This document shows positions 1 to 10,195 of a DNA stretch of 64,000 bases, piece by piece. The notes beneath the pieces are model-generated. The model searched no databases. It was given only the letters and a program-made list of their open reading frames with translations, and was not told where the DNA came from. Both the position numbers and the translations under genes were made by a program. Numbering within the stretch: position 1 is the first letter of the stretch; each line of letters starts with the position of its first letter. The DNA lies in assembly GCF_030445035.2 (NCBI RefSeq), contig NC_080704.1, positions 21,494,499 to 21,558,498 of the forward strand, read 5' to 3'. Source of the stretch: Dasypus novemcinctus. Taxonomy: Eukaryota; Chordata; Mammalia; Cingulata; Dasypodidae.

Positions 1-554
1 TTAGGAGAGGTAAAATATATATATATATATATATATACTTTTAGGCATACACATGTTTATATATATAGAAAAAAGACTGGAAGTAATAACATTGTTTTTT
101 TATATATTCTAATTTATTTTAAATTAGCATATCTAATAATCAGAAAAAATGGAGATTTTCTATTTTGAGAAATTACATATAATATTGGGGGTGGGGAGGA
201 CATTTCATAGGAAAATGAAAGGTAATATAGCCAAGTGTTAAAAGTAAACTAAATCTTTCATTCTTTATATTCTTTTGTGTTTTCAAATCTACTCTAATAA
301 GCATACCTTATTTTGTTAATCAGAAAAAGGAAAAAAAATTAACACCAAAAAGTAAAGATCTGTGGAACAGTAAAGACTTTCTTTAGTTATTCCTTCCTCA
401 GGGCTGTGAAGTCCGATAGGACAAATCTTGGAGGAGAGCGGGAGGTACCCAGGCCTCAAAACCCCCGACTGCCCACTGACTCTACCAAGGAGGTTGCATT
501 TCTTGATCAAGTTATAAACCAATGATATGGCTTTCTTGTTGTTATTGTTGTTAG
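1..554 (+). other. PPEF1: PPEF1 intron (3' part)
   Basis: AT-rich intron sequence with a (TA)n microsatellite near 15-38. The polypyrimidine/TTAG acceptor at 541-554 leads into the first visible exon. I see no other PPEF1 exon here and no recognisable repeat apart from the microsatellite. Confidence 0.6.
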
Positions 555-718
555 GAAAACTTTCTTTGGGCCAGTGGGCTTTTTCCATGGAGAGCATTTT
601 GAGGCTGAACTTACCGTGGAGATCCCTGAGTTCGCAACTGGTAGATACTGACCAAGATGGAAACGTTGCCTACATGTCCAGCTTCCAGGATATCCACATT
701 CCAAAACCTGTGAAAGAG
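555..718 (+). CDS. PPEF1: PPEF1 coding exon (third from last)
   Basis: The exon starts after TTAG at 551-554 with the last two bases of a glycine codon. It reads KLSLGQWAFSMESIL and continues to PKPVKE. It covers the end of one EF-hand region and a degenerate loop, DTDQDGNVAYMS, which lacks the acidic residue at position 12. The exon must end at the GAG codon 716-718, because extending to the nearby GT at 723 would create a stop right after splicing. The donor is therefore GC, not GT. Confidence 0.88.
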
Positions 719-724
719 GCAAGT
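719..724 (+). other. PPEF1: GC-type splice donor of PPEF1
   Basis: The exon/intron junction reads GAG|GCAAGT, which matches the strong consensus for the minor GC-AG intron class (AG|GCAAGT). The acceptor is TTTTAG at 1894-1899. Splicing here joins GAG to GCT AAG and keeps the frame. Confidence 0.8.
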
Positions 725-1324
725 GAAACATAGCCCCAGTTAAAACCTTGCTGCAGCAAAACACCCTTTGGACAACCTTAAGAGAGAAATTTAGCCCTTT
801 AAAAATTGAGGGTCGAATCGTTGTATACGTGGGAATAGCTGTCTTAGGAAAGGCCCAGGGGATCTTCCAAGTATGTTGTGTTATGTTCAGGAAATTTGTG
901 TGCTCTAAGGATAGGCACACTCCCTATCCCCCAAAAAAGGCAAGTGAATCCATGCCAAATATTCTTATTTTTAGTGTTGTCCTGCAGAAGGGAAGATGTG
1001 ACCTCAATTCTTTCATACACCACAACCTTTAAAATACTCAATATATTCCCTTTTAAACGGTGAGAGTATAGACTTGCTTACATGACCCAGAATATGTCTT
1101 GAAGATTTAAAAAATCTTGTGTTCCTTATTACAATGTGAACACTCCTGGGAGAGTTGTCAGATCTCTAGTATTATCAGCAATAAGTTAACATGGAGCTGA
1201 AAGTGAGCCCAGAGGAACTGGCACTTGGATGGTTGCTGGCAGGGGAGACGAGAAGTTAAGAACAGAGAGAAGGGCGGTCAAAGTGCAAGAAGGAAACAAG
1301 AAGGAGGTTTTGGGCTTCATTTAA

Positions 1325-1414
1325 GAGAAGACAACACAGACAGCAAAAACAGCACGGCAGGAGGAGGAGAAGAGGGAAAATAAATAAATAAATCTTAAAT
1401 AAAAAAAAAAAAGA
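1325..1414 (+). repeat. Truncated DAS-type SINE tail in PPEF1 intron
   Basis: The segment ends in AAATAAATAAATCTTAAAT plus an A-run, which is the signature tail of the DAS SINEs found complete elsewhere in this window. The preceding ACACAGACAGC / GAGAAGAGGG stretch resembles a short remnant of the SINE body. The tRNA-like head is missing. Confidence 0.55.
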
Positions 1415-1417
1415 GGC

Positions 1418-1665
1418 AGTTTAACACATGACTAAGATCACAGGCCTAGGCTTCAGGCAGCTGAGATTCACCTCCCACTTAGCAGCTCTGTGAACCTTGG
1501 GAGAGTTACTTTGCCCCTCCGTTTTCTGATCTGGGAAATGGATACAATAATAGTTCTGCTCCTACTCCTTAGGGTTGTGATTGAAGACTGAATGAAGTAA
1601 CCCACATGAGCTCTCTTTGCAGAGCCTGGCACACGGGTATTCTCAGTAATTGTGGACTGGTGTTA
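1418..1665 (+). repeat. MIR element (tRNA-derived ancient SINE) in PPEF1 intron
   Basis: Recognised from the MIR core: AGCTCTGTGAACCTTGGG, AGTTACTTTGCCCCTC, then GGAAATGGATACAATAAT and AGAGCCTGGCACACGGG, in the correct order. It is diverged, as expected for an ancient mammalian repeat. Confidence 0.85.
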
Positions 1666-1899
1666 TTTACTGCTTCCTTATTCTCCTTGGCCCTGTCCCC
1701 TGAGGAAGATAGACTGCAGACCACTGCAGAATCCAAAGATTAAAGAGGCTTGGGCCTCCAAGGAAGGCTTGTCTTTTTCAAATTTCTATCTCAATCATAT
1801 AATTTGAATTTGCGATGATGTTTTATGTTTGTTATATTACTGAATTTGACGTGTGCCCTTAATTCTATATGTTTTAACACTAGAAAATGTTTGTTTTAG

Positions 1900-1984
1900 G
1901 CTAAGTCTACTCTAATTGAAACTGTGTTCAGATACCGATCTGACCTGCAGATCATATATAATGTCATTGACTCTGATCACTCAG
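1900..1984 (+). CDS. PPEF1: PPEF1 coding exon (second from last)
   Basis: This 85 bp exon is bounded by TTTTAG|GCT and TCAG|GTAAGT. It reads AKSTLIETVFRYRSDLQII and then the first half of an EF-hand loop (DSDHS). The last G pairs with GC of the next exon to make glycine. Confidence 0.92.
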
Positions 1985-2890
1985 GTAAGTGAACTTTGAT
2001 TAATTCAGTAGTAGAAAGGAAAGGCTAGTCTGTTTCTCTGAATCCAGAACTCAGTTTTTTTTTTTAAATCAATTTCATTCTTCATCCAAGCTTGATTAAA
2101 CTTGAGGGGGAGAAATGAATTCATGTTTATTATTATTGTTATCTTAGTTTGGCCACAAACCCTGTATTCAGGACCACAGAGTCCTACATAAACATATGTA
2201 TCCATTAGTCAACTAGAATAGCTACTTTTATAAATCACCAGCACAAATGAAAAGATAATTCACTGTCCATTTTAAAGTCTGAATTACTCCTGGCAATAAA
2301 AATCATTCCAAGGGTTCTGATTCTGTTTTGGGGACTGAGCACTATGACAACTCATTTTCTACTTATCTTATTTCCAAACTTATAAAAAACAACAGATAAT
2401 CTCCTATTGCAGAGACCTTTTATCAACACCAAGTAAATCAATAATCCAATACATGAAGTTAATTATTACTATAAAAAATAAAAGGTAGAATCATTGCTTG
2501 CAATCCTCTTATTGAGTCCCAAGGTATTTTCTCCTTCTGCTTTGATGTTGCTCTCCTCTCTGCCTTCCTTTTGTGTTCCCTTCCCATGGATTTCAGGTCT
2601 CATTATTTCTATACCACATATAGTCCCACAGTCCACCATCTCTAACCCATGCGTTCACTGTTTACTAATGCTGGGTTTAGAATAATCTCAGGAGCACTTG
2701 GTAGTTGAAAGAAATGTATTGTTTCTTACATTTTTTATCTTACTCTTCCATTTCCATTTCTTCAGTGTCTTGATGGTCAGACATGTTAGTGAACTTCTGA
2801 TTGACACTCTTCAATCACTATGACAGCCCCATCCCTTTCTTGGGTGGGTCTTAAAATGTACACTCACAACCTTCTCCTATATTCTTTCAG
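1985..2890 (+). other. PPEF1: PPEF1 intron
   Basis: A 906 bp intron with a GTAAGT donor and a TTCTTTCAG acceptor. It is AT-rich single-copy-looking sequence and I recognise no repeat or RNA gene in it. Confidence 0.75.
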
Positions 2891-3108
2891 GCCTGATTTC
2901 CATGGAAGAATTTCGTACCATGTGGCAGCTTTTCAGTGCTCACTACAGTGTTAAGATTGATGATTCCCAAGTGGATGAGCTCGCCAACAGAATGGACTTA
3001 AACAAAGATGGAAGCATTGACTTTAATGAGTTCTTAAAGGCTTTCTATGTAGTGCATAAATTTGATCATTTGAACAAATCAGACACCAACCTTGCTGGCC
3101 AAGAATGA
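2891..3108 (+). CDS. PPEF1: PPEF1 terminal coding exon
   Basis: The exon begins GGC CTG ATT TCC across the junction. It completes one EF-hand loop (GLISMEEF) and encodes a second canonical loop, DLNKDGSIDFNE, with D at 1, 3 and 5 and E at 12. It ends with ...NLAGQE and TGA at 3106-3108. Family members end within a few residues of this point, so the stop is credible. Confidence 0.93.
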
Positions 3109-3525
3109 AGGCTTCCCACAGGCTCCTTATGCAGAGCTGGACCCAAATTACAGACGCAACCTTTTCCAGGACTCTTGAAATTGATAGTCAGTAGTAGAGT
3201 AGACCCTAACTCACTCCACAAGCAGATACGCTGTGGGTGTTGAAAGTTCCTAGTGAGTTGTTACTAGTAAGTCTAGATTAAATGTCATCTGATAGGATTT
3301 GGCTCCAGTATTAGGACCCACACATTGCCTGGGAGAAACTGGGTTTGAGTCTAGTGCCTTGGATACCACCTAAGCAAGAGACTATAGGAGTTTGGAAATA
3401 AACTGAAAGACACCCACTGAGCACCAGAGAAAACTATTAACTGCAACATCTGTGTATGGCTGACAGATAGTAGGAGGAGTACCAAACTATTAATGAAATA
3501 AAGTATTTCCATCTTTAAACAGTCA
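3109..3525 (+). other. PPEF1: PPEF1 3' UTR (approximate)
   Basis: Non-coding sequence after the stop with two AATAAA hexamers, at 3397-3402 and 3497-3502. The end shown assumes cleavage shortly after the second signal; the true cleavage site cannot be read from sequence alone. Confidence 0.65.
3497..3502 (+). promoter_or_regulatory. PPEF1: Polyadenylation signal AATAAA (PPEF1, distal)
   Basis: Canonical AATAAA about 390 bp after the stop codon. A proximal AATAAA lies at 3397-3402, so two alternative 3' ends are possible. Confidence 0.6.
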
Positions 3526-3544
3526 TCTTCTTTGGAGAGACCAT

Positions 3545-3640
3545 AAACCAGTGATTCTCAATTGTAGGGGAACCACCCTTCAGGGATGGGGGCCATATCA
3601 GATTCTTGGGTGAAGCTGTAGGAGAGTATTGTTTGAAAAA
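3545..3640 (+). repeat. Possible hAT-type DNA transposon fragment
   Basis: It starts CCAGTGATTCTCAATTGTAG, which resembles the CAGTGGTTCTCAA terminus of MER5-like hAT elements. The rest is short and diverged and no second terminus is seen. Confidence 0.3.
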
Positions 3641-3999
3641 AAATTTTTTTTCTTGGCTATTAGAGATACATAACAAATACATTCAGATTGAGCCTTACAG
3701 CTAATATGGTTTGACACCTTCGTTTGTTAGATGGGGCATTGGTTATGCATACATTGTGCAGCTTATTCTGCTATTCTGATGGTATATGAAGCTTAAGAGA
3801 TTTCTGTTTCAAGGCAAGTATGGCTCATTTTGTAAAAGTTTGGGAACTTTAAGATTTATCAATGTGCCAGACCAGATATCCTGCAACACTGGCTGCTACA
3901 AACACCAGAAATAATGGACAAAATATAACAAATGTCTTTTTAAAATGCACACCTGAGCCTACAAGAAAGTAAAAAAACCACCTAGGGAGCAGGAAAAAA

Positions 4000-4685
4000 G
4001 AGCATAATTAAAACTGTAGCAATCTTAACATCAGCCAGGATAGATTTTAAGGCAAATAATATGACTAGGGATAAAGAAGGTTACACTAAAAGGAATGATT
4101 CACCAGGAAAATAGAATGATTATAAACTTACATGCATATAATAACAGAGCTTGAAATTTATAATGTGAAAATTGACCTAACTACGAGGATAAATGGAGAC
4201 AGGGAGATTTTTAATATACCTCTTTCAGGTAATAATCATGTAAACAAAAAATTTTGGTATATAGAAGATTGAACAGACCAATTAATCACCTGATCACATA
4301 TATATAATATATAATAGTTGTATAATGTATATACATATGATGTGTATATATGTATACACATATACAACCCTGCAATGAAAATATACATTATTTTCAAACA
4401 CACATGGCCCATTCATAAACATTGATTATATACTAGACCACAAAACATATTACAGATGCCAAGCAATCAGTAACAGAGACTATACTATCTGATCATAATG
4501 CAATTAAATTAGAAATGAGTATAAAAAGATAACCATAAAAATGAATGAATAGAAAAAGGATTTATCAGAAAAGGATTTAAAGAATACTGTGAATAACTTT
4601 ATGCCAATATATTTGAAAAAATTAGATGAATGGACTATTTCATAGGGAAAAACATAATTTACTAAAGCTAATTCAACTGAGTCCA
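4000..4685 (+). repeat. L1 ORF2 fragments, diverged
   Basis: Patches resemble the mammalian L1 ORF2 5' half in the + orientation. Examples are the segment around 4125-4150 (CATGCATATAATAACAGAGC), the segment with CATTGATTATATACTAGACC, and GAATAACTTTATGCCAATAT. Frames are broken throughout. An AT-rich imperfect palindrome of TATATAC/GTATATA units lies at about 4300-4370. Confidence 0.6.
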
Positions 4686-4689
4686 TCAT

Positions 4690-5270
4690 AAAGCAGACAG
4701 CCCCAGCTGAACCAACAGCTACCTGCAGATGGATGAGCCCCATCCAGGCCAGAAGAACTGCTCAGCTGAGCCCTGTTCAAATTACTGACCTTCAAAATTA
4801 TGAGCTATTATAAATAGTTGTTTTAAGCCACTAAATTTTGGGGTACTTTATAATGTAGAAAAAAAGAAACAAACCAAGGAAATTGATATCTACAAGTGGA
4901 ATGCTGTTTTAACAAAAACTAAAATATGCAGAATTGGCTTTGGGACAAGGCATAGGGAGTGGCTGGAAAAGCAGTGAGGAAACAGCAGAGACTGGAAAAT
5001 TAGCTAGGGAACTGCTATAGCAGGCTAGAAAAATGGCTACTGATATAATGTAGTTTTGAGACAATTTGTAAAACTGTAGTCTACAGCAATGTGGAAGATG
5101 GAAAATATTCTTAATGAACTTTGGATTTGACTAAGGAGATCTCCAGGCAAAATGTTGAAAGTGACAGCTGGTTGGTCCTTGCCGTGGATAATAGAATATA
5201 AGAAAAGAGAGATGAGCTAAAGAAAGAAATACTCTGTTTACAAGCAGAATTTAGGAAGAATATAAGGGGA
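4690..5270 (+). repeat. ERVL/MaLR-like LTR end plus internal sequence
   Basis: TTTTAAGCCACTAAATTTTG at about 4820 is the characteristic 3' end of ERVL/MaLR LTRs. It is followed by AAGTGGAATGCTGTT and GAATTGGCTTTGGGACAAGG, typical of the start of their internal region. It is an old, non-coding copy. The exact family is not certain. Confidence 0.5.
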
Positions 5271-5329
5271 CCAGGGCAGGATCGGTTGGAAAATAAAAGT
5301 ATGGTAATCCAATTACCAAAATATTTTCA

Positions 5330-6101
5330 AAGCAAATTAAACCTTTAAGGCAAATTCTGCTTCTGTCCAAGGTAGAGAAATGGGGATCAGGTCTATCCTC
5401 CTGCCTGAAACAACTAAAACAACAAAAAAATACAAAATATATGAAACAGTGGTTTTTTAGTACACTGGACAGCAGGCAATAAAGGACAGTGGCCTCAGGG
5501 AAAAAAGACACAAACAAGGTGGGCCTACAATTGCCCCAGCTTACTGCCTTGAGAGAATTTCCAGGCCATGACACAGGGTGGGGAAATGAGACAAGGCCCA
5601 GAATAATCCCTGAATTGGGAAACCAAAGTGGCTAGATCTCACACAGGATGGAGTATTAGAGGGAGAGAGCTGACCAGAGAGAGAATCTGGAGACCTGCAG
5701 AGGATCCCCCTTGATTATTCAGTGGAGTAATTAGTGCATGTAGGAAACTACCTGAGGCCAGGGAATGAACCACCTGGTGTTCACCTAATGCCTAAAATAG
5801 AGCCTCGCACCACTAACTAGTGTGGAAAACCTTATAATTTATAGGGCATTGGGTAGAGTACCCCAAGGGGTTTTGCCTCAGTAGTGGGGAATAATTAGCC
5901 TTGGACTAAACACTGTTCTGGTCCTGCCTTGCAAATCTTAAAAGAAAGACCTGGAAGGATACAACTCTATCCAAGTAACTCAATTGTATCCCAAAACAAA
6001 GCCCAAGTATATAGGAATACAAAACTATCCAGCACCCAAACTGGTAAAATTCACGATGTCTGGCATACAAACCAAAGTTAACAGGCAGTCAAAAATATGC
6101 T
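5330..6101 (+). repeat. L1 5' region (5' UTR / start of ORF1), degraded
   Basis: The sequence leads continuously into L1 ORF1-like sequence. AAAATTCACGATGTCTGGCA near 6045-6065 is typical of older mammalian L1/HAL1 5' regions. The assignment of the first few hundred bases is inference from continuity. Confidence 0.45.
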
Positions 6102-6108
6102 ATGGACA

Positions 6109-6533
6109 GGAAGTGGACTTGGCTCAGTGGTTAGGGTGTCCATCTACCACATGGGAGGTCTGCGGTTCAAACCCCGGGCCTCCTTGACCTGTGTGGAGCT
6201 GGCCCATGCACAGTGCTGATGCGCATAAGGAGTGCCGTGCCACACAGGGGTGTCCCCCACATAGGGGAGCCCCATGCACAAGGAGTGCGCCCCATAAGGA
6301 GAGCCACTCAGCGCGAAAAAAGTGCAGCCTGCCCCGGAATGGCGCCGCACACACAGCTGACTCAGCAAGGTGATGCAACAAAAAGAGACACAGATTCCGG
6401 GTGCCGCTGACAAGAATAAAAGTGGGCACAGAAGAACACACAGTGAATGGACACAGAAAGCAGATGACTGGGGGTGGGGAGGGTGGGGAAGGGGAGAGAA
6501 TTAAATAAAAATAAATAAATCTTAAAAAAAAAA
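6109..6533 (+). repeat. DAS-type tRNA-derived SINE
   Basis: Nearly full-length copy. The tRNA-like head has a pol III A box TGGCTCAGTGG (6120-6130) and a B box GGTTCAAACCC (6164-6174). The body then reads CCCATGCACAGTGCTGATGC, and the tail is AAATAAATCTTAAAAA. Imperfect target duplications ATGGACA (6102-6108) and ATGAACA (6534-6540) flank it. It is inserted in an L1. Confidence 0.9.
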
Positions 6534-6540
6534 ATGAACA

Positions 6541-7143
6541 GGGCATCAGTGAACTGTGGGACAATTTGAAGAGGCCTAATATATGTGTAATTGGAGTATC
6601 TAAAGGAGAGGAAGGATGGAGAGACAAGAAATATTTGAAGAAATAATAAGCAAATATTTTCCACATTTAGTGAAAACTCTTAACCTATAGGCTGAAAAAT
6701 CTCAACCCCAAGAACAAGAAACCTAAAGAAAACTACACATAATCAAATTGATCACAAATCATATCCAACAATATATTTACAATATATATATATCGTGACC
6801 AAGTAAGGTTTGCCCAAGGAATGAAACTTTAGTTTAAAATTTGAAAATTATTCAATGTAATTCACCATATTAACAAACTAAAAAAGAAAAACTATATGAT
6901 GATCACTGGTTTTGAGCAGACATTAATATAGAATACAGGAATATTATGAACAACTTTGTGCCAATAAATAAATTTGACAACTTAGATGAAAAAGATAAAT
7001 ACCTTGAAAGACACAAACTACCAAAGCTCACCCAAAAAGAAACAGAAAATCTGAATAGCCCTGTATCTATAAAGAAACTGAATTTGTAGTTAAAAACATT
7101 TGCCTAAGGAAAACTCCAGGACCACACAGCTTCACTGGTGAAT
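6541..7143 (+). repeat. L1 ORF1 end joined to ORF2 segment
   Basis: The stretch after the SINE reads like L1 ORF1 (CATCAGTGAACTGTGGGACA, then TAATATATGTGTAATTGGAG). By about 6900 it is ORF2 (ATTATGAACAACTTTGTGCC, then GAAAGACACAAACTACCAAA). The jump implies an internal deletion. All frames are interrupted. Confidence 0.8.
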
Positions 7144-7155
7144 TATACTAGTAAT

Positions 7156-7902
7156 TTTTTTTAATCAGAAAGATTCTTTATTTCGCAATAATGAAATGGA
7201 TATCAAAGCATGGTACATATCATATGCACCATATATTTTAAAACAAGTTAGTATTAAACTATACAATCTGCATAACTTATAAACTCAGATGAAAATAATT
7301 ACACCAAATGCAGTATTCTTTTATTCCTCAAGGTATTTAATAATGTCTCGATCATAAAATTTTATATATTTTCAAGCTTTAGAGTAAAGCTCCTTCACTG
7401 TAATATTTCCTTCTTGAGAAATCAAAGTTGGACCTTAAAATATTTGGCATATACAATTGGAAAACAATATATATGTACATTTTAATTGGATAAATGTATA
7501 GAATTTGAAATTCTAAACTCTAACATTTAGAAACGTATTTCCTAATTCAAATTATTTTTTTAAAATCTGGGCACTTTATATTAAGAGAGATTGTGTTTAT
7601 TTCAATGTTTTATCATAGCAGCTATTGTAGAAAATAGTTACCTTGGCCAAGTATTACAGAGTCCTTCATGCATAAACCCATTTAATCCTCACTATATCTA
7701 TGTAAAATAAGAACAGTTTTAATTCACATTTTCTAGCAGAGGAAACTGAAGCAGTAAACCAGAATTTGGAGCCAAATAATGCCAAAGATTGTGGGCCCAT
7801 AAAAGGCTAATGGTCAAACCCTTTTTGTTTCAACATTAACAGTTGAAAATATTTCTGAAATTGATTTCCCTGCCTTCATAGATACAAGCATTCATAATAT
7901 TA
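7156..7902 (-). pseudogene. Retrocopied mRNA 3' end inserted into L1
   Basis: On the - strand this 747 bp block ends with AATAAA (7177-7182), about 15 bases, and then an A-run (7155-7162). It is flanked by TATACTAGTAAT (7144-7155) and TATACTAATAAT (7903-7914), an 11/12 match. The L1 sequence is continuous across the two duplications. This is the structure of L1-mediated retrotransposition of a polyadenylated transcript. A MIR-like segment lies inside at about 7670-7755. I found no coding sequence, so it is probably a 3' UTR; the parent gene is not recognised. Confidence 0.65.
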
Positions 7903-7914
7903 TATACTAATAAT

Positions 7915-9085
7915 TTAAGGAAGGAATAATACCAATTCTACACAAACTCTTCCAGAAATTGATGAGGATGCTATAGTTCCCAACTCATTCTAGAGTTCAG
8001 CATTATTCTGATACCCAAACAGGATAAAAATATTACAGGAAAATAAAAAGCCCTACAGACCAATATCCCTTATGAACATACATGCAAAAATTTCAAACAA
8101 AATTTTAGCAAATTATATCCAGCAATATAATTTAGAAAATGCATCATGACCAAGTGAGGTTTGTCCAAAGAATGAAAGTTGGGTTTAATATTTGAAAATC
8201 ATTCAATGTAATTCACCTTATGAGCAAACCAAAACAGAGACACCCGATGATCATCTCAATAGACACAGATGTTGGACAAGAGTCAAGGTCCATTTCTGAT
8301 TTAAAAAAAAAAAATCTCAGCAAACTAGAAATAGATAGGAACTTCCTTAACCTAAGAAAGGTAATCTATAAGAAGCCTACAGTTCTGGTCAGTGTAATCA
8401 GGTAAGAGAAAGAAATAGAAGGCATCCAGATTAGAAAGGAAAAAGGGAGCGTCTTCATTTGCAGATGGCATAATATCTATAGAGAAAATCTGACAGAATC
8501 TACAAAAAAGCTACTAGAGTTAAGAAGCAAATTTAGCAAGTTTGCAAGATACAAGGTCGATATGTAAAAATCAATTTCATTTTTATATATAAGCAATGAG
8601 CAATCAGAAATTGAAATTCAAAAACCAATACTGTGTAAAAGAGCATTAAAAAAATATTTAGCAATAAATGTGACAAAAGATTTGCAAGTCCCGTACACTG
8701 AAAACTGAAATATTACTGAGGGAGATTGAAGACCTAAATAAATGTTGAGATATACTGTGTTCTTGACTAAATGATAAGGTGCCAGTTATCTTCAGTTATC
8801 CCCAGTCTATTTACCTATGGATTCAACACAGTCCCAATCAAAATCCCATTAGGCTTTTTTGTAGACATTTACAGGCTGATTCTAAAACTCACATGGGGAT
8901 GCAAAGTACCTAAAATAGCCAAAACAACTTTGAAAAAGCAGAACAAATTTGGAGACCTAACACTACCTGATTTCAGGTTGCATTTTAAAGCTACTGTAAT
9001 TGAGACAGTGTGCTATTGAGATAAAGATATATAAATAGATCAATGAAACAGAATGAGTCCAGAAAAGACCACATATCCACGGACA
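7915..9085 (+). repeat. L1 ORF2 reverse transcriptase remnant
   Basis: Long collinear match to the L1 ORF2 RT region: CCAATTCTACACAAACTCTT, then ACAGACCAATATCCCTTATG, GATGATCATCTCAATAGACA and CTACCTGATTTCAGGTTGCA. Multiple stops and frameshifts are present. The catalytic FADD site near 8456-8470 reads FADG, so it is dead. Confidence 0.88.
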
Positions 9086-9092
9086 ACAGATT

Positions 9093-10195
9093 TTTTGTTT
9101 TTGTTTTTTATTTTACTTTTTAAATAAAACCTTTATTTTAGGATAGATGTAGGTTTACGGAAAAGTGGTGAACATAGTGCAGAGAGTTCCTATATACCTC
9201 ACACCCAGTTTCCCCTATTACTAACATCTCACATTAGTATGGTACACTTGTCATAATTAATGAACCAGTATTAATTCATTATCATTAACTATAACCCATA
9301 ATTTATTCAGATTTCCTTTGTTTTCACCTAATGTCCTTTTACTGTTCCGGGATCCCATCCAGGATACCACATTATATTTCGTTGCCATGTCTCCTTCGGC
9401 TCTTCTTGGCTGGGACAGTTTCTCAGACTTTCCATGTGTCCTTTTATATGTACTTATTTTATAATCTCTATGGTTATCATATATATTTGGACTTCGTGGG
9501 AGTCCAATAGTATATGGTGTATATGAACTCTTGAGTAGGTTGGATAGTTCACTCACCTGTTTGTAATTTTTTTTATTGTGAACTCATCATTAGCAGGGCT
9601 TGTATTTTTTCCTATGAAAATGCCTTATTTGAGATGTGGGAATATCCCTTCAGTTACCAAATATACTGGTATCTATACTGCTTATGTTGCTTTTTAGTAT
9701 ATAAATAACTCATGTTACTTTTTAGTGGAGCGTTTCTGAACTACATGGGTAGAATAAAGCAATGTGAATTGTGGTCCTGTGGTTTTGAATTCTCAGAGTG
9801 CTTTTATTTTTTTCCACCCAAAGCCCTATGTCCTGTGGTCTCTCTTGTTTTTAAGTCCTTTCATAAATAGAATAGTTCTTTGAGGGTCCTGGCGTTATGT
9901 GAGATTCTCCGTTCCAATTCCTACCTCCCAAAGCCCAAAGCCTCGTTTCCTTCCCCTGTGTGGGCATTAAAACCCTAGGTTCTAGAGACAAAGAACCCCA
10001 TTATTAATTCGAGCATTCACCCCTCTGCTTTTTCAGATCCCTCTTTGTTTCTGACACCTGGAGTTTTGCTTTTATCATTTGTGAGCCTAGCTTTATATTT
10101 AAAATATTTTACCCAGTATTTCTGGGTGATTGTAGGGAAAGGATTTTCAGATTGTCTCAGTCAACCACCTTGGGAGAAGCTGCAAAATAGACTTT
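9093..10195 (-). repeat. L1 3' region, reverse orientation
   Basis: The sequence from TTTACTTTTTAAATAAAACC through AACATCTCACATTAGTATGG and GGATCCCATCCAGGATACCA is typical of L1 3' UTR sequence of older mammalian subfamilies read on the opposite strand. It abuts the + oriented L1 at about 9090. Confidence 0.6.

Larger units (their letters stand above)
555..3525 (+). other. PPEF1: PPEF1 gene, 3' portion (last three coding exons and 3' UTR)
   Basis: PPEF1 is a Ser/Thr protein phosphatase with EF-hands (PPEF/RdgC family), thought to act as a calcium-sensitive phosphatase in sensory neurons and during development. The phosphatase domain is encoded upstream of this window; only the C-terminal EF-hand region is present. 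Three exons splice in frame to the stop at 3106-3108. The peptide includes QWAFSMESIL, YMSSFQDIHI, a loop DSDHSGLISMEE and a second loop DLNKDGSIDFNE followed by FLKAFYVVH. The last two loops carry the expected acidic residues at positions 1, 3 and 12. PPEF2 is the paralogous alternative. The C-terminal wording and the PHKA2 neighbour favour PPEF1. What precedes 555 is intron. Confidence 0.92.

Noticed and set aside
6109-6190. Apparent tRNA gene (A and B boxes)
   Set aside because: It is the head of a dispersed SINE with an A-rich tail and target duplications, repeated many times in the window.
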